Source: Luzula sylvatica (taxonomy: Eukaryota > Streptophyta > Magnoliopsida > Poales > Juncaceae). Taken from it: 64,000 bases of DNA. A model generated the notes under the pieces. That model saw nothing but the letters and a program-made list of their open reading frames with translations. It was not told the DNA's origin and made no database searches. Shown piece by piece: positions 47,389 to 59,524 of the stretch. Positions within the stretch are counted from its first letter, which is position 1; the number at the start of each line of letters is the position of its first letter. The DNA is taken from the NCBI GenBank assembly GCA_946800325.1, contig OX326961.1, positions 42,684,215-42,748,214 of the forward strand, given 5' to 3'. A program made the position numbers and the translations under genes.

Positions 47389-47999
47389 ATATGCAGTAGT
47401 TTTGAACATTTTTCTTATAAATAATTTATTTTGTGCGCTTTGTTTGCTTCCTAGCTTTTCATATCTGGGTAAAGTTTCATATAATATAACATTCAAAGTT
47501 CAAAATTTTCAAATATACCCTTTTAAGTTTGAAATGTTTTATGCAGGTTAGTATGGGGGGGTATGCTTCTTGCTTTTGCGATGGTTGCCATTTCGATCCT
47601 TACTCTCATATATGTCCCTCCAAAGCGTGCCGAGGTTAGTTTGGACATTGAGTTTGATGTGAATCTGACGAACTATGCAACGTCGCGATTCTTCTCTTTT
47701 CGTCATCAAAGTATTCATACGAGGAAGAACCAGGCGATCGATTTAAAGGAGGCAAGGGAGAATTACTGTTCAAGTCAGCCTGATTCTTGCGTCTCGAGGT
47801 GCATTTAATAATTCATCCTCCTTTTGTAAAATTTCAAAGAGGTCCTTGAAGTTTTTTTATATTTTATATTTAATGATTACATTTTATTCATTGTAGTCGA
47901 ATATAGTATTTAAAGCATTATGCAAAAGCCGTCAGAAATAATAACCGAAGGTAATAAATGACCCTTCTAATCAACCCGACACAATGTATATATTTTATT
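47389..47999 (+). other. Unassigned, one exon-like open stretch
   Basis: 47549-47811 is open between a CAG acceptor and GTGCAT, reading MLLAFAMVAISILTLIYVPP then KNQAIDLKEARENYCSSQPD. The family is not recognised. It may be an orphan exon or chance. Confidence 0.35.
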
Positions 48000-49062
48000 T
48001 GTTGGGAATTCACCCATCCCCGAGCCCGCGCAGCGGATATGAAGGCCCGGTCCGGTTCCCTAAATCCAAGATCATGCCATGACTTCGAGGGTACGATGCA
48101 AAGTAGGATAGACGATTACCAGCGTGAAATTGATCACGCACGACGGGTTGATCGCTCGCATCCTTCTTTTCCTTCGGTGTCACGTTGGTGACTAGCCCGT
48201 ACGTCCCATACCGCACGTCTCCCACCGTCTTGACACGCCTCGGGTTGTCTTCGTGCGTTCCATGCCCGCATGTTTCCACAGCCCGTTACTCGATTCGCTC
48301 GTTTCCGTCTCCGGCAGATTTCGTTCCTCCGAATCGATCACAACCGAAAGAGCCCCAGATGTTGCTCCTCTACTTGTATCCACCTTGACTCGTAAGATGT
48401 CGGTCGCGGATGCAACTGCCTAGACGAAGCACCGGCGAACTTGCTCGATTGATTGATTCTCTATACCGGAAAACACCTTTTCACGGTTTCTCTCTCTTTA
48501 CACCCTTTCTCTCTCTAGAAAGTTGTCTCACAATTCTCTGGAATATTCTGAATTAATTAACTGAATGAACCACACCAGATGAGAGGGAAAAATCCTATTT
48601 ATATCATATAGGATTAGGATTGGCCAAAAGACATGTATATCCAATATACACTCTTTCACGCAGAAAGTTGCATGTATCTGTCCAGTATTCTGTCCATACG
48701 AAATTGGTAAATTTCTCTGACAGAACATCACCCAACACGAAAGTTGTAGATAATCTTATTATCTACACGACCCAATTTGGCCTGGCCCAATTGGAGTTCG
48801 TATGTAAAAGTTATGAGTCTTTTACTAACTGTATGTCATACTGTTGCAGCCTTTCGATATTTCATAGAAACGACACTGATACTTCGTTCATATGAAATAT
48901 ATTTCTATATGAAGGTTGTAGATAATCTTATTATCTATCTAACCCAATTTGCACCATTCAAATTGGATTTTCCTACTGAAAGATATGACCACGAATGTAC
49001 GCTTACATTCGTTTATCCTTGTGTACACTTTTACGGTTGATCCTGAAACTGTATTTCCTTCA
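48000..49062 (-). mobile_element. Solo LTR (1063 bp), reverse orientation
   Basis: On the minus strand it starts TGAAGGAAATACAG and ends CCCAACA. The TSD TTATT lies at 47995-47999 and 49063-49067. It is the same family as the solo LTR at 30571-31589: shared 'gatcaaccgtaaaagtgtac' start, shared 'cgagtcaaggtggataca' middle and shared tail. Confidence 0.93.
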
Positions 49063-49067
49063 TTATT

Positions 49068-50120
49068 TTGTTTCCTAAATATTTTTCGGTTGCAGTCAAT
49101 TTGGAAAATTTGTCGAGACGTTATTTTATGAGAACGGTATAGTTTGTGGAGATGCAATGCATATCTATCTTTTTGAAAGATCGCAACTCTGTCAAATTTT
49201 TCATCCCGAGCGAAATGATCACTGCTTTTGCGTGCTTTGTGCTGCACCCGCAGAGGTACATATATTATTAATATTTATATATTTAAACTATTATATTAAT
49301 GTTGTAATGTCGAATTTTTTTTCTGGAACTCCTAATTGCGTGCCTCCCAAGGTAAATATTTTAAAAACAAATCATGAACTGTGTATTTTATTTTACATTA
49401 CTCAAGTATATTTTTTAATAGTAATCAATTTTTTTTTATAAATTAGGTACATGAGGATAGAGACTATGATGGTGCAATGGGAGATACATGGTCGTATTGA
49501 GTAAATTAAACACATTTTTCCAAGTGTCTTTGCCATTGTTGATTGTGTTCTTGAAAAGAATGTGTCATTCTTAGTTGGATCAAACTGTACATTGTTGGGA
49601 AAAAAAGTTAATCGAAACATGTACAAATACGATATTGTAAAACAATAATACAACAATACATGTTTGTAAGCTCCGAAGAAACCAATAATACAACAATATC
49701 CATAACTCGCAAGCAACATCTATCCTCGATGAAAGTCATACTAATGACGCAACAAGTATACAACTTCGATAACAAAAAAAATTATGAATTTTTTTTTTAA
49801 AACAACGAAAAAGAAACAAAGTAAGTCCCGCGCAAATTTTGATAAAAATGTGATTTAATGAAATAAATTTTGATGTTAGAATTGGCGGGTGCCTCCTATA
49901 AAGAAGACACCCTTAAAGATGGATGTCAACGGAGCGGTAGGGATACGGGTAAGTTCCCCCATATCCGAACCCGAAATCGTCACGGATAAATTTTATCCCA
50001 CATACCCGAACTCACGAGTAAAATCAATCTGTACGCTCAAATATATTCGTTACCAGCTACCCGAACTCATGAATTGGGTAAGGATCGGATTTGGGTACAT
50101 TAGTTTTGGTAAATTGATAT
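49068..50120. other. Unassigned E(z) intron sequence
   Basis: 49097-49256 is open after a GCAG acceptor (VETLFYENGIVCGDAMHIYL); I do not recognise it. 49930-50160 holds reiterated 'acccgaactcatgaattggg' type motifs in both orientations, a foldback-like repeat just before the SANT exon. Confidence 0.4.
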
Positions 50121-50545
50121 ATGCAGATATCGTTATTTTCCGTACCCAAACCCGATGAGGTTAATGCTATCGAACATAACCAGCCAACCACACTTGGGTA
50201 TTACTCGTATTCTAGAAAGGAATCCAAATCTATCATTACTAAACCATTCTCTTGGAGCACCATCGAGAAAGATCTCTACTTGAAAGGCATAGAAATATTT
50301 GGCCCAAAAAGGTAATTAATTAATTAATTAAAAAACATTATTCTTATAATTTGTACTATATAAATTATAAATTGACCATATTAATTTAATATATTTCATA
50401 CAGTTGTCTAATTGCGAGAAATCTCCTTGGCGGTATGAAGACATGTACAGAAGTAGCAAACTACATGTATAATCACAACAACACTTCGATGCCAAGTAGA
50501 ACTCTATCCTTCCAAGATCTCATAACCTCAGACCAGGATTACATG
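50121..50545 (+). pseudogene. E(z) SANT-domain exon pair
   Basis: Exon a (acceptor region about 50120-50150, end 50311 before GTAATT) reads SWSTIEKDLYLKGIEIFG. Exon b (50404-50545, after CAG) reads SCLIARNLLGGMKTCTEVAN and ends at SDQDYM. They join in phase to give FGPKSCLIARN, the canonical E(z) SANT motif. The 3' CTAG end of a Helitron lies three bases beyond exon b and now supplies the sequence after the donor. Confidence 0.85.
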
Positions 50546-52039
50546 GTACTAGCTCTGCGCCCGCGCAAATTGCGCGGGTTTATTTTAGTTGATTCTATTT
50601 TTTGGGTTTTTTTGCTTCTTTTTTGTTTATATTGTTATTGTATGTATAAATCGTTTTCTTTTCGTTATGCGGTTTTTAATTGATTTTGTGACGATTGCAG
50701 TTTTTCATATGTTTTTTTATGTTAGCTTTGTCAACCGACAATTTCGTTGACATATGAAATTGATTTTGTATAAGTGAACAAAGTCAGTAAGAACAATGCA
50801 TTTAAATAGCTATATCTTAGTGCTTGTAGTTTATGCTCTTAAGGGTTGTTGCTAAAGTGTTGATATTGACATAGTTCACAAAATATTAACAACATTTTGA
50901 TAGTGCAAGGACTTTATAGTAAATTTCTATTTTTTTTAATTAATTACTTCGTCTACGACGGTTTCGTTTACAATGGGATGCATTGACCACGTTGAGTACA
51001 CCAATATTCCTCCTACTTTCAAGTAAAGTAACCCTGAAATTTCATAAAATATAATTAATTTATTTATTTATTTATAAAATGATATATAATACCTCGCATA
51101 GCAAATTATAACTTGGGGACAATGAGGTTCATTTCTGAGTCAAAAATGTGCACAAAATATATACTTAGTTAAAAAAATTAATTGTTGCAATTAATAAATT
51201 GTGAAATTCCTTTACCATTTTCGGCAGACATCAGGAGCTTTGCGAAGGGCACCGTCACCGCTGCGTGGACGTCATGGAGAACACGATCATGCAGACACAA
51301 AGAACATGATCCTTCATCTTTTGAAAAAAAATTATTAAAAACAGATTTTAAGTATATTATTAGTATAATTAGTGGAAAAAACATAGTATATATAAATTAA
51401 GAGCATATTTTTGTTTATAAATCCTGCAAAAATTTATAAATACTCTTCAATCAAACATATTACGAATAATTAATAATTGAAACTATTCTTCAATAAAAAA
51501 TTCTACAAATCCATACCTACTCAGGGATATTGGGTAAAATTAGGGGTATTTGGTAAAATCAGGTTTTTTGGTAGAACTACAATCATTATCCAAAAATACC
51601 AAAATATGACCATTATGCTTAAATTACACAAAAGCCCCTCAATGTTATAAAAATGAAGGGCTATTTTGTAATAACTTAAAAAAAGGAAACTAAATGATCT
51701 GCAAGTAATACAAAAAAAAATTTAAATAATTGAAACAATAATAAAAATTAATCCCTACGAATTTAATCCAAATTCAACCATTCCCTCAATCATACTTAAA
51801 TTGTTCCAACCAAATATCCTAATTCCAGGATATTGGGTAAAATTAGGGGTATGGAAATTTAAGGATTTGAAAATTTTGAAATTTTCCCAAAGAATGTTCT
51901 ATGTGGCAAAATTGCACAAAAGCCCCTCATATTTGTTTTAAAATTTAAATACCAGGGTTAATTTGTTCAACCTTAAAAAGAAAGAGGAAAAACGGAATAT
52001 TTTGAAGCACCATTTGAAAAAAAAAACCAGAAAAAATAT

Positions 52040-52610
52040 CATTCAAAAAAAATACCAGATTGACGATGCCATTGATTGACAGGAAAATATCATATGATAC
52101 CAAAAATAGAAAACAGGAAACAAAGGGTATTTTCGTAAATTTTCCAAAACAAAACTAAAATATACAAAATTAAAATTGATATACCGCATTCCATTGATTG
52201 ACGTGTGTTCCACACTCCAATGAGCGGAAAACATCCTCAGCCCTTTTATCTGAAAAACAGAAACCAAAGGGCATTTTCGTAAATTTTTCGAAACAAATCT
52301 AAAATCTAAAATATAAAAAATAAAAACTAACATACCGTGTCCTATTGATTGACGATGCTTGTACCGCAGTTCCATGAGCCACAACATCCTCGTCCATTTT
52401 ATCTGAAAAAATAAAGAAAGGGCATTTTCGTAATTTTTTGAAAACAAAATCTAAAATATACAAAATTGAAACTAATATACCGTTTGATATTGATTGACGA
52501 CACGTGGCCCACACTCCATGAGCCACAACATCTTCGACCCTTTTATCTGGAAAATGACAAAGGGCATTTTCGTAATTTTTCCAAAACAAAGCTAAAATAT
52601 ACAAACAAAA
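52040..52610. repeat. Tandem array, period about 150 bp
   Basis: About four degenerate units. Each contains a 'attgattgacg' motif, 'atgagccacaacatcctcg', 'ttttatctgaaaaac' (at about 52246, 52398 and 52545) and 'aaagggcattttcgtaa'. A partial unit flanks the first SMC4 exon at 53463-53560, so array and exon have become shuffled. Confidence 0.8.
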
Positions 52611-52896
52611 TTATGAACTAATCGAGAGTTTGTTCAGGATAATGAATTTTAAAATACATACCTTTGCAGGGGGAGAATCGTCGTCGTCGCCTCAATGAGG
52701 ACCGCGGAATCGTCGTCGTCGTCACCATTTTCTTGCCTTTTGCTGAATTTTTGTAATCACCAAAGAGGGAAAAAATAGAGTTACAATATATGCCAAAAAT
52801 CGAAGGCAATCGAAAAAGAATGTTACCTTACAACCTCAATCGATAAGTGCGGAGAGCAAGATTAAGCCTAATTGAATCAAAATCAAACCAAAATCT

Positions 52897-53462
52897 TCGA
52901 GCTCCAGCTCAGCATCCCCTCCCAATGTAATCATCTGAAATAAAACAATTTTATTATTTATTAACCTAATGGACCGTGCTTTAATGTGCACCAAGTTCAT
53001 TAATACCTGATACATCTCTTTCGGCTTCATGGAAATGGTGTTGAATCCAGCCATGAACTCTTCCACCCTGAAAATAAAAATAAAAAGATTATATTTTATT
53101 AAATTATATTATATTTTACAGAAATATTTTAGTTACCTTTGTTTCTTCAAGCCTTCATAATTTTTTTTCAAATCGTCACGTTCTTGAGTCGCTGCATTTA
53201 ATTCGTTCACTCTTCCATTATACAAAGCCGTCTTTTTTCTATACCTGTATTAACAGATGAAAAATAATATATATATTAAATAATGTAGGGGCTTTTTTGT
53301 AAATTTGCCACAAAAAGAATTAAAAAGAAGTGTACTCTGCAATGGAATCGAGATTAGGATTCATTTCTTTCAGTTGAGTACGAAGCAACGCAACCATTTG
53401 TGCGGCTTTTTTCAAATCAGCCTCTTCATTCAATGAATTATCGCTTAAAGTCGCAACCATTT
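52897..53462 (-). pseudogene. Captured SMC4 (condensin) exon fragment
   Basis: Four exons with correct phase: 53462-53336 (MVALLRTQLKEMNPNLDSIA), 53244-53137 (ALYNGRVNELNAATQERDDL), 53067-53007 (EEFMAGFNTISMKPKEMYQ) and 52934-52897 (MITLGGDAELELED). Together they match the plant SMC4 C-terminal coiled coil and the start of the head domain, where SMC4 continues VDSLDPFSEG. The similarity stops inside exon four, giving a chimeric junction. SMC4 is a condensin ATPase subunit; this piece lacks both nucleotide-binding halves. Introns are retained, so capture was from DNA and not from mRNA. Confidence 0.88.
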
Positions 53463-53599
53463 CTGAAAAACAGAAACACCAAAGGGCATTTTCGTAATTT
53501 TTTCGAAACAAATCTAAAATATAAAATCTAAAAAATAAAAACTAATATACCGTGTACTCTGCAACGTTACCAATGCTAATTGGAGTGGATATCGTGTTG

Positions 53600-54480
53600 A
53601 ACTACACTGCTTGCCGAAACAACTGGAAAATAGCCAACAATTAATCACGTAACACTTTCAAGAAATGACAAATTAAACGTCGTACAGTGAAATTACATCA
53701 AACAGGCCACCTAAACCCAAAATTTTAGAGCAAAACGTAAGTAAACAAAACCTGCGAAACACGAAGAAAGAAATTGTGCTTACTCGAAGCAAAATGGGCA
53801 GGCAAAGCCGTGGGAAGAGCTAATTTGCAGATTGAACCAAAATGGGCAGGCAAATGATAAGCAAACCAAACCTAACTCCGCTGAATCGAAGAAAAAACCA
53901 AGGGGAATCTCGGTTAGCAAAGACAAATCGAGCCAAAAAATACAAAAGGAAGAGCTAATTTGCAGATCGACCCAAATTTGACCCAAAATGAAAAAACAAA
54001 TCACACGAAACTCACACGAAAATAAAGAGGAAAGCTCGGCTTGGAAGGAAATGACCTCTTTCGTCGATTGAACGAAGGTGAACGGTGCTTTCCTCCGCAT
54101 CGCTCGTGTTTTGCGCGGCGTCTCCTCCGCATCGTCCGCATCCCGCCGCACTCAAGACTCTTTTCACTTTTCCCTCTCGCGTTCGTCGTTCGTCTAGGTT
54201 TTTCATGCCTTGCTGTAATGAGAAGAGAAAACGTAAAGGTTTGGTATATCTACAATTTATCAGACGGTCATAATCTGTTGAATCAAACGGCAGAAGAAAG
54301 AACACGTGGGAAGAAGGAGAAGCAGAGCCGAAGAAGCCGCCTAAAGAACCACCAATCGCGTCGGCCTGCGAGCATCCTAGGGTTTCGTCTGGTTTTTCTC
54401 TTCTTCTGGAGCGTAAATGAGGAGCCGCCATTGTCGTGCCATTGTTTTACCCTCTTTTAACTCACGATCCTACGTGGAAG
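53600..54480. other. Unassigned Helitron cargo
   Basis: Mixed GC content with 'cgtcgtcg' runs. Open frames exist on both strands (54012-54460) but none has a recognisable domain. It may be a captured 5' UTR or promoter segment upstream of the SMC4 piece. Confidence 0.35.
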
Positions 54481-54583
54481 CGGAATTTTACGGCCCAATG
54501 TTACCGATTAGAACTATTAATAATAATAATTATCAGCACTACCTACAAAAAAACCATAATCTCTTAAAAACCAGGAATTGAAA

Positions 54584-55201
54584 GACGGGAGTTTCATTTC
54601 AAGATCTGGACATGCCAATAAGAGGAGGACGGATCTGCAAAAAGAGAGGGAGGACGAGGAAGTTAAAGTACACGTGGAAATCGACTGGACATCCTTCGAT
54701 CAGGAAAAGAGCAGGAGATAGCAAACAGCAATCGTGCAAGCAGTATTCGCCATGTGTCTGCCAGCTCAGCTGTTCCAAGGATTGCTCTTGCTTGCTTGAC
54801 TCCACCTGCTGCGAAAAATACTGCGGGTATTGTATCTTACTGGAACTTTTCAAAATCCCCCTTATGTTTTATGAATATTATGATTGGGAGATTTATGCAG
54901 GTGTTCGAAGAGTTGTAAAAATAGGTTTAGAGGATGCCATTGTGCGAAGAGTCAATGTAGGAGTAGGCAATGCCCTTGTTTTGCTGCGGGACGCGAATGC
55001 GATCCTGACGTGTGTAGGAATTGTTGGGTCAGGTAATTTTAGGGACTTTTTTGTGATTCTGACGAAAATGAGGGTCTGAAATGTAATTTTTGCTTGTGAA
55101 AATGATGTAGCTGTGGAGACGGTTCGTTTGGAGAGCCTCCTACCAGAGGCGATGGATATCAGTGTGGAAATATGAAGCTTCTTTTGAAACAACAACAAAG
55201 A
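54584..55201 (+). pseudogene. E(z) CXC (pre-SET) exons, intact frame
   Basis: Three exons: about 54584 or 54603 to 54826, 54901-55032 and 55111-55201. Reading: [95 protein letters not shown]. All Cys pairs of the CXC repeats are present and all donors and acceptors are GT/AG. The start of the first exon is uncertain because the Helitron ends close to it. Confidence 0.92.
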
Positions 55202-55653
55202 GTAATTAATTAGAAAAAAATATTAAAATAATTTCATCTATTTTTTATTTATTATTTGATGAGCATATTTGATATTTATAGATTTTTTTGGGGCGATCAG
55301 ATGTTGCTGGATGGGGAGCGTTTATAAAGGTGAGTTGTTTATATTAGTAATTCAATTTGTGTTCTTTGATATTTTCTTATGATTTTATGATATTAAATTA
55401 CAGAACCCTGTGAATAAAAACGATTATCTTGGGGAATACACTGGCGAATTAGTTTCCCATAAAGAAGCTGATAAAAGAGGGAAGATTTATGATCGCGCTA
55501 ATTCGTCTTTTCTTTTTGATCTGAATGATCAGGTTAGTGTTAATAAACATCGCTCTTTTGCTATTTCCCCCCTTGTAAATTTTATAATTATCACACTCAC
55601 TACTTGATTTTAATTTTAATTTTTAAATGTGCAGTATGTACTTGATGCATATC

Positions 55654-58600
55654 TTTTTTTTTTCGATTCAAAGCCCTTAGGCTATATATATATATTAGAA
55701 AAGATAAGTTACATGAGTGATTCATACATAACACCAACTAGTCTCCTATCATAACCTTGTAAACACAAATGCTGCCAGGACAACTAACTACAAAATTGGG
55801 CAGCACTTCCCCATAAACTATCCAAAAAAACCACCTATTAATATGAAAAGACCAAGCTACAAAAAATATTGACTACCAAACAAACAGTACACATACATTT
55901 CCTAACAGCTATAACAACCCCCAAAATTTGAACAACTCGCAAGTCATATTTATTTCATTTCGCGTGATAAAATCCGGGAGAGAATCGAAATCTTGAGTCG
56001 TTTGATTAACCCTCGCAAATTTAGCCAAGTGGTGGGCTATTGCATTAAACCTTCTTGAAATGTGAGTGATCTCGATGCTTTGGTTTTCTTGGAGTTTGGC
56101 TTTATTTTGAATGAGGATTCGTCGCGAACGCCAAGGGAGTTCTAAAATTTTTAGATCATTAGATAAAGCATCAACCATTTGCAGACAATCCGAAAGACAA
56201 TAAATAGCTGAAAAATTAGTAAGCGGTAATATGTTAAGAGAATGATATAAAGCATAAGACTCCGTTGTTATAGCTTCTGTTACTTCAATAATGCGTAGAG
56301 AACATTTCCAGCCTATAATAGGATTAAAACACACAATACCCAAACCCGCATTATCATTAGGTACCCAAGACGCATCACTAAATATAACAAGAGTAGTATT
56401 AGGTTGTTGAATAGTAATATTGGGAGGTGGTATTAGGCTGGTTTTAACCGGTTTACCAAGATCAGTACATCGGTTCATTGCATTTGTTGTCATGTCTTGT
56501 TGGCCATAGAGAGAAGACTCAAAAGACGAGTGAAGTACAGATGCTTTAGTAATAATATCAAGAGGTTCAGGAGTTATGGATTTATGAATAAAATCACATC
56601 TCGCTTTCCATATGTGCCAAGCAAGAGTATAAAAGAAAGCACAATCCGAGTTAGAAAGAAAGGTGTTGAAATAATTAAGAATACCAGATAAATCATCATT
56701 ACAAATTTCAGTTCGTATATTTAAGCGGGAAGCAAACCAGGTGGCCCGTGAAAATTCACAATGAAACCACAAATGTTCAACCGTTTCGGGAGCATTGAGG
56801 CAAATAGGACAAATGGGGTCAATAAAGCGTAATCTAGATGAGAGTTCAACTCGAACGGTAAGAGCTCTAAATAAGCTTCGCCAAATAAAAATCTTAATAC
56901 GGGGCAGAATAAATGATTTTTGCCAAATGTTTTTCCAAATATGATAAGTAAAAGGACATGTAGAAGTTGCAGGATTCATGGCCGTAAGCATATGATATGC
57001 AGATTTAAAGGTGAAATTCCCCGAAACAGAGGGTAACCACAAGAAATGATCCTTAATATTTGAAAAAGGCACATTACAAGTTTGAATAGATATTACGGAT
57101 GGTATAAGCGAATTGGGCAACAGATTTGCAAGTCGAGTCAAGTTCCAATGAGATTCCCTAATAAGATCTGCAACTTTGTATTTACGAAAAGTCGGATGGT
57201 ATATTAGTTCTTTCCAAAAAGAAAACCAAGGCTGATTATAAAGATTTATTTCAGTGCCATTAACTATGAACCAAGAAACATGTTCATTTAGAAAAGTTCT
57301 GACATGAAAGATAGCCTTCCAAACTAACGAGGATGATGATTTCTGTTTAATACTCCAAAATGAAGAGCGGGAATAATATTTGGCTTTCAATATTCTGACC
57401 CATAGCGAATCTGGCTCATTAATCATACGCCATGCAAGTTTTACAAGGAGAGCTTTATTGAGATAGTCTATTCTTTTTATATTTAAACCTCCTTGTTCGA
57501 TAGGCCTGCAGATACTATCCCAACTTTTAAGATAGAGATGTTGTTTAGCATCTGAAGTGAAACCCCACCAGAAATTACGAATAAGCCTATTCAACTTAGT
57601 AATAGTTTTATTTGAGAGGAGGAACCAAGAACAATAGAAAAGTGAGAGAGATTGAAGTGAGGAATTAATAAGGGTTAACCTTGCAGCATGAGAAAGAGTT
57701 AAAGATTTCCACGTAGCAAGTTTAGAAGTAAATTTAGAGACGATAAATTCATTAAGTTTGCTCATATGACCATGCAATGGTAGTGGGAATCCCAAATATT
57801 TAATTTCATTTTGAGCTAGAGGAAAACCAGTTAGGTTTAATGCGAAGTCTCGAAATTCCTGAGGAGTCGCATTGGTGAAAAATATGGATGATTTAGCAGG
57901 ATTAATTATTTGACCCGAGACCTGACAATATAAGTTCAAAATGGACCACATATTAAGTATTTCAGTTTTGGTGGCTTTTCCACAAAGAGATAAATCATCG
58001 GCAAAAGCCAAAGTAATAAGAGGAGGGGCAGATTTTGCAAGCACAAGGCCTTCAGAAAATTTATTTTTAAGGGAATAGGAAAGGATAATATGTAGAAATT
58101 CAGTAGAGAGTGTGAATAAATAAGAGGAAAGAGGGCAGCCTTGTCGAAGACCCCGAGAGGGATGAAAAAAACCATCTGTACTGCCATTGATATTAATTGA
58201 AATAGTTGAAGTTGTAATACATGTCATAATGCAAGCAATAAGATGGGGAGGGAAGTTCATTAGAGTAAGAAGATCTCGAAGATAGAGCCATTCCACTCGA
58301 TCAAAAGCCTTCGAAAGGTCAATTTGCATAAAGAATGCGGGTTCATTAAAATATTTGGAGTTGAAAGAGTGGATAATTTCTTGAACTATGATGACATTAT
58401 TTAGAAGATTTCGATTGGGGATAAAAGCTTGCTGATGTTGAGACACAAGGGTAGACATAATGGGCTTAAGTTTATTCGCCAATAACTTAGCTATGAGTTT
58501 ATAAACGGTATTTAGGAGACTTATAGGTCTAAAATCAGCTGGAGTTCGAGGTTGATCTTTTTTGGGGATAAGAGTCAAAATAGTTTTGTTAATGTTCGGG

Positions 58601-59524
58601 GGTAGATAACAGGTAATAAAGAATGTACGAATGGTATGAACAATATCGGGTCCTAGAATGTGCCAAAATTTAATAAGATACTCGACAGTTAAACCATCAG
58701 GCCCTGGAGATTTATTTTTGCCCATCCTTTTCAGTGTAGTGAATATATCAAGATCTGTTGGAATAGCTAAAAGATCCGGATAAAGATTCGATTGTATTTT
58801 AGGAATGTGAGATAAGATGGAAGGAGATAGATCATGTAAAGAAACGGTGGGTGAAGAAGTAAAAAGATTTTTAAAGAAATGTACAAAAGTCGATCGGATA
58901 TCTTTTTCATCTGTTACAGACCGACCATACATATCAGAGATGGTAAGGATACGTTTACGTTGGTATCTTTTAGATGCTTTTGCATGAAAATATTTAGTAT
59001 TACGATCACCTTCTTTCAGATTCTTTTCTTTTGCTCGTTGGTACCAGTATTTTTCCTGACTAGAGAGCAAGATTGCATGATTTCGTAAAAGGAATTCTTG
59101 ATAATTGAGATCCACAGAAGCAGTTTCAGATTGTACTTTTAACAATTCAGCTTCAATTGTTTGCAGTTGAGATTTGAACTCGTTATGTTTTTTAAGTTGC
59201 CAGGTATTAAGTTGAGCAGCCAATATTCGGCATTTATGATCAAAAGAACAACCCTGGGTAGTTTGCCAAATGGTTTGTGTTAATTGAAATAAGTTGGGAT
59301 CATTAAGCCACCGATGATCAACTCGAAAAGTTCTTTTTTTTGTAGGTGTATAACGAATTAATTTCAATAAGAGAGGCGAATGATCACTATAGAGAGTAGG
59401 TAAATGAAATAGAGTGGATGTTGGGAAAAGAGTAAACCAACTATTAGACGATATATCTCGATCAAGTCTAGATTGAATAAAATTAGATGAATACCGATTG
59501 TTTCTATAAGTGAATGCCGGGCCA
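55654..59524 (-). mobile_element. 5'-truncated LINE inserted in the E(z) SET exon
   Basis: Flanked by the perfect 16-base TSD GTACTTGATGCATATC at 55638-55653 and 59525-59540. The poly(A) tail appears as a T run at 55654-55663. The 5' end is truncated inside the endonuclease. It is of a different clade from the LINE at 1048: it carries an RNase H domain. Confidence 0.97.
55909..59524 (-). CDS. LINE ORF2, truncated: endonuclease tail, RT, zf-RVT, RNase H
   Basis: About 1200 residues remain open. The endonuclease end is present (QSRLDRD, then [11 protein letters not shown]). The reverse transcriptase shows [35 protein letters not shown] and the catalytic [10 protein letters not shown] zf-RVT domain follows ([19 protein letters not shown] then [18 protein letters not shown]). 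The C-terminal RNase H domain shows the first Asp in IFSDASW, Glu in TTESYAL, Asp in [13 protein letters not shown] and the terminal [11 protein letters not shown]. The upstream ATG at 59553 lies in flanking E(z) exon DNA, so it is not native. The truncation makes the copy non-autonomous despite the intact RT frame. Confidence 0.93.

Larger units (their letters stand above)
50549..54602 (-). mobile_element. Helitron carrying captured SMC4 exons
   Basis: The minus-strand 3' end is hairpin CCCGCGCAATTTGCGCGGG, then CGCAGAG and CTAG followed by host T at 50548. The best 5' candidate on the minus strand is A|TCTTGAAATG at 54602; its first seven bases equal those of the other Helitrons. The frame logic of the E(z) CXC exon leaves this boundary uncertain by some tens of bases. 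It contains an SMC4 fragment in the Helitron's own sense orientation and tandem repeats. Confidence 0.68.

Noticed and set aside
54012..54460. 140-codon ORFs on both strands
   Set aside because: No recognisable domain, and overlapping open frames on both strands inside Helitron cargo.
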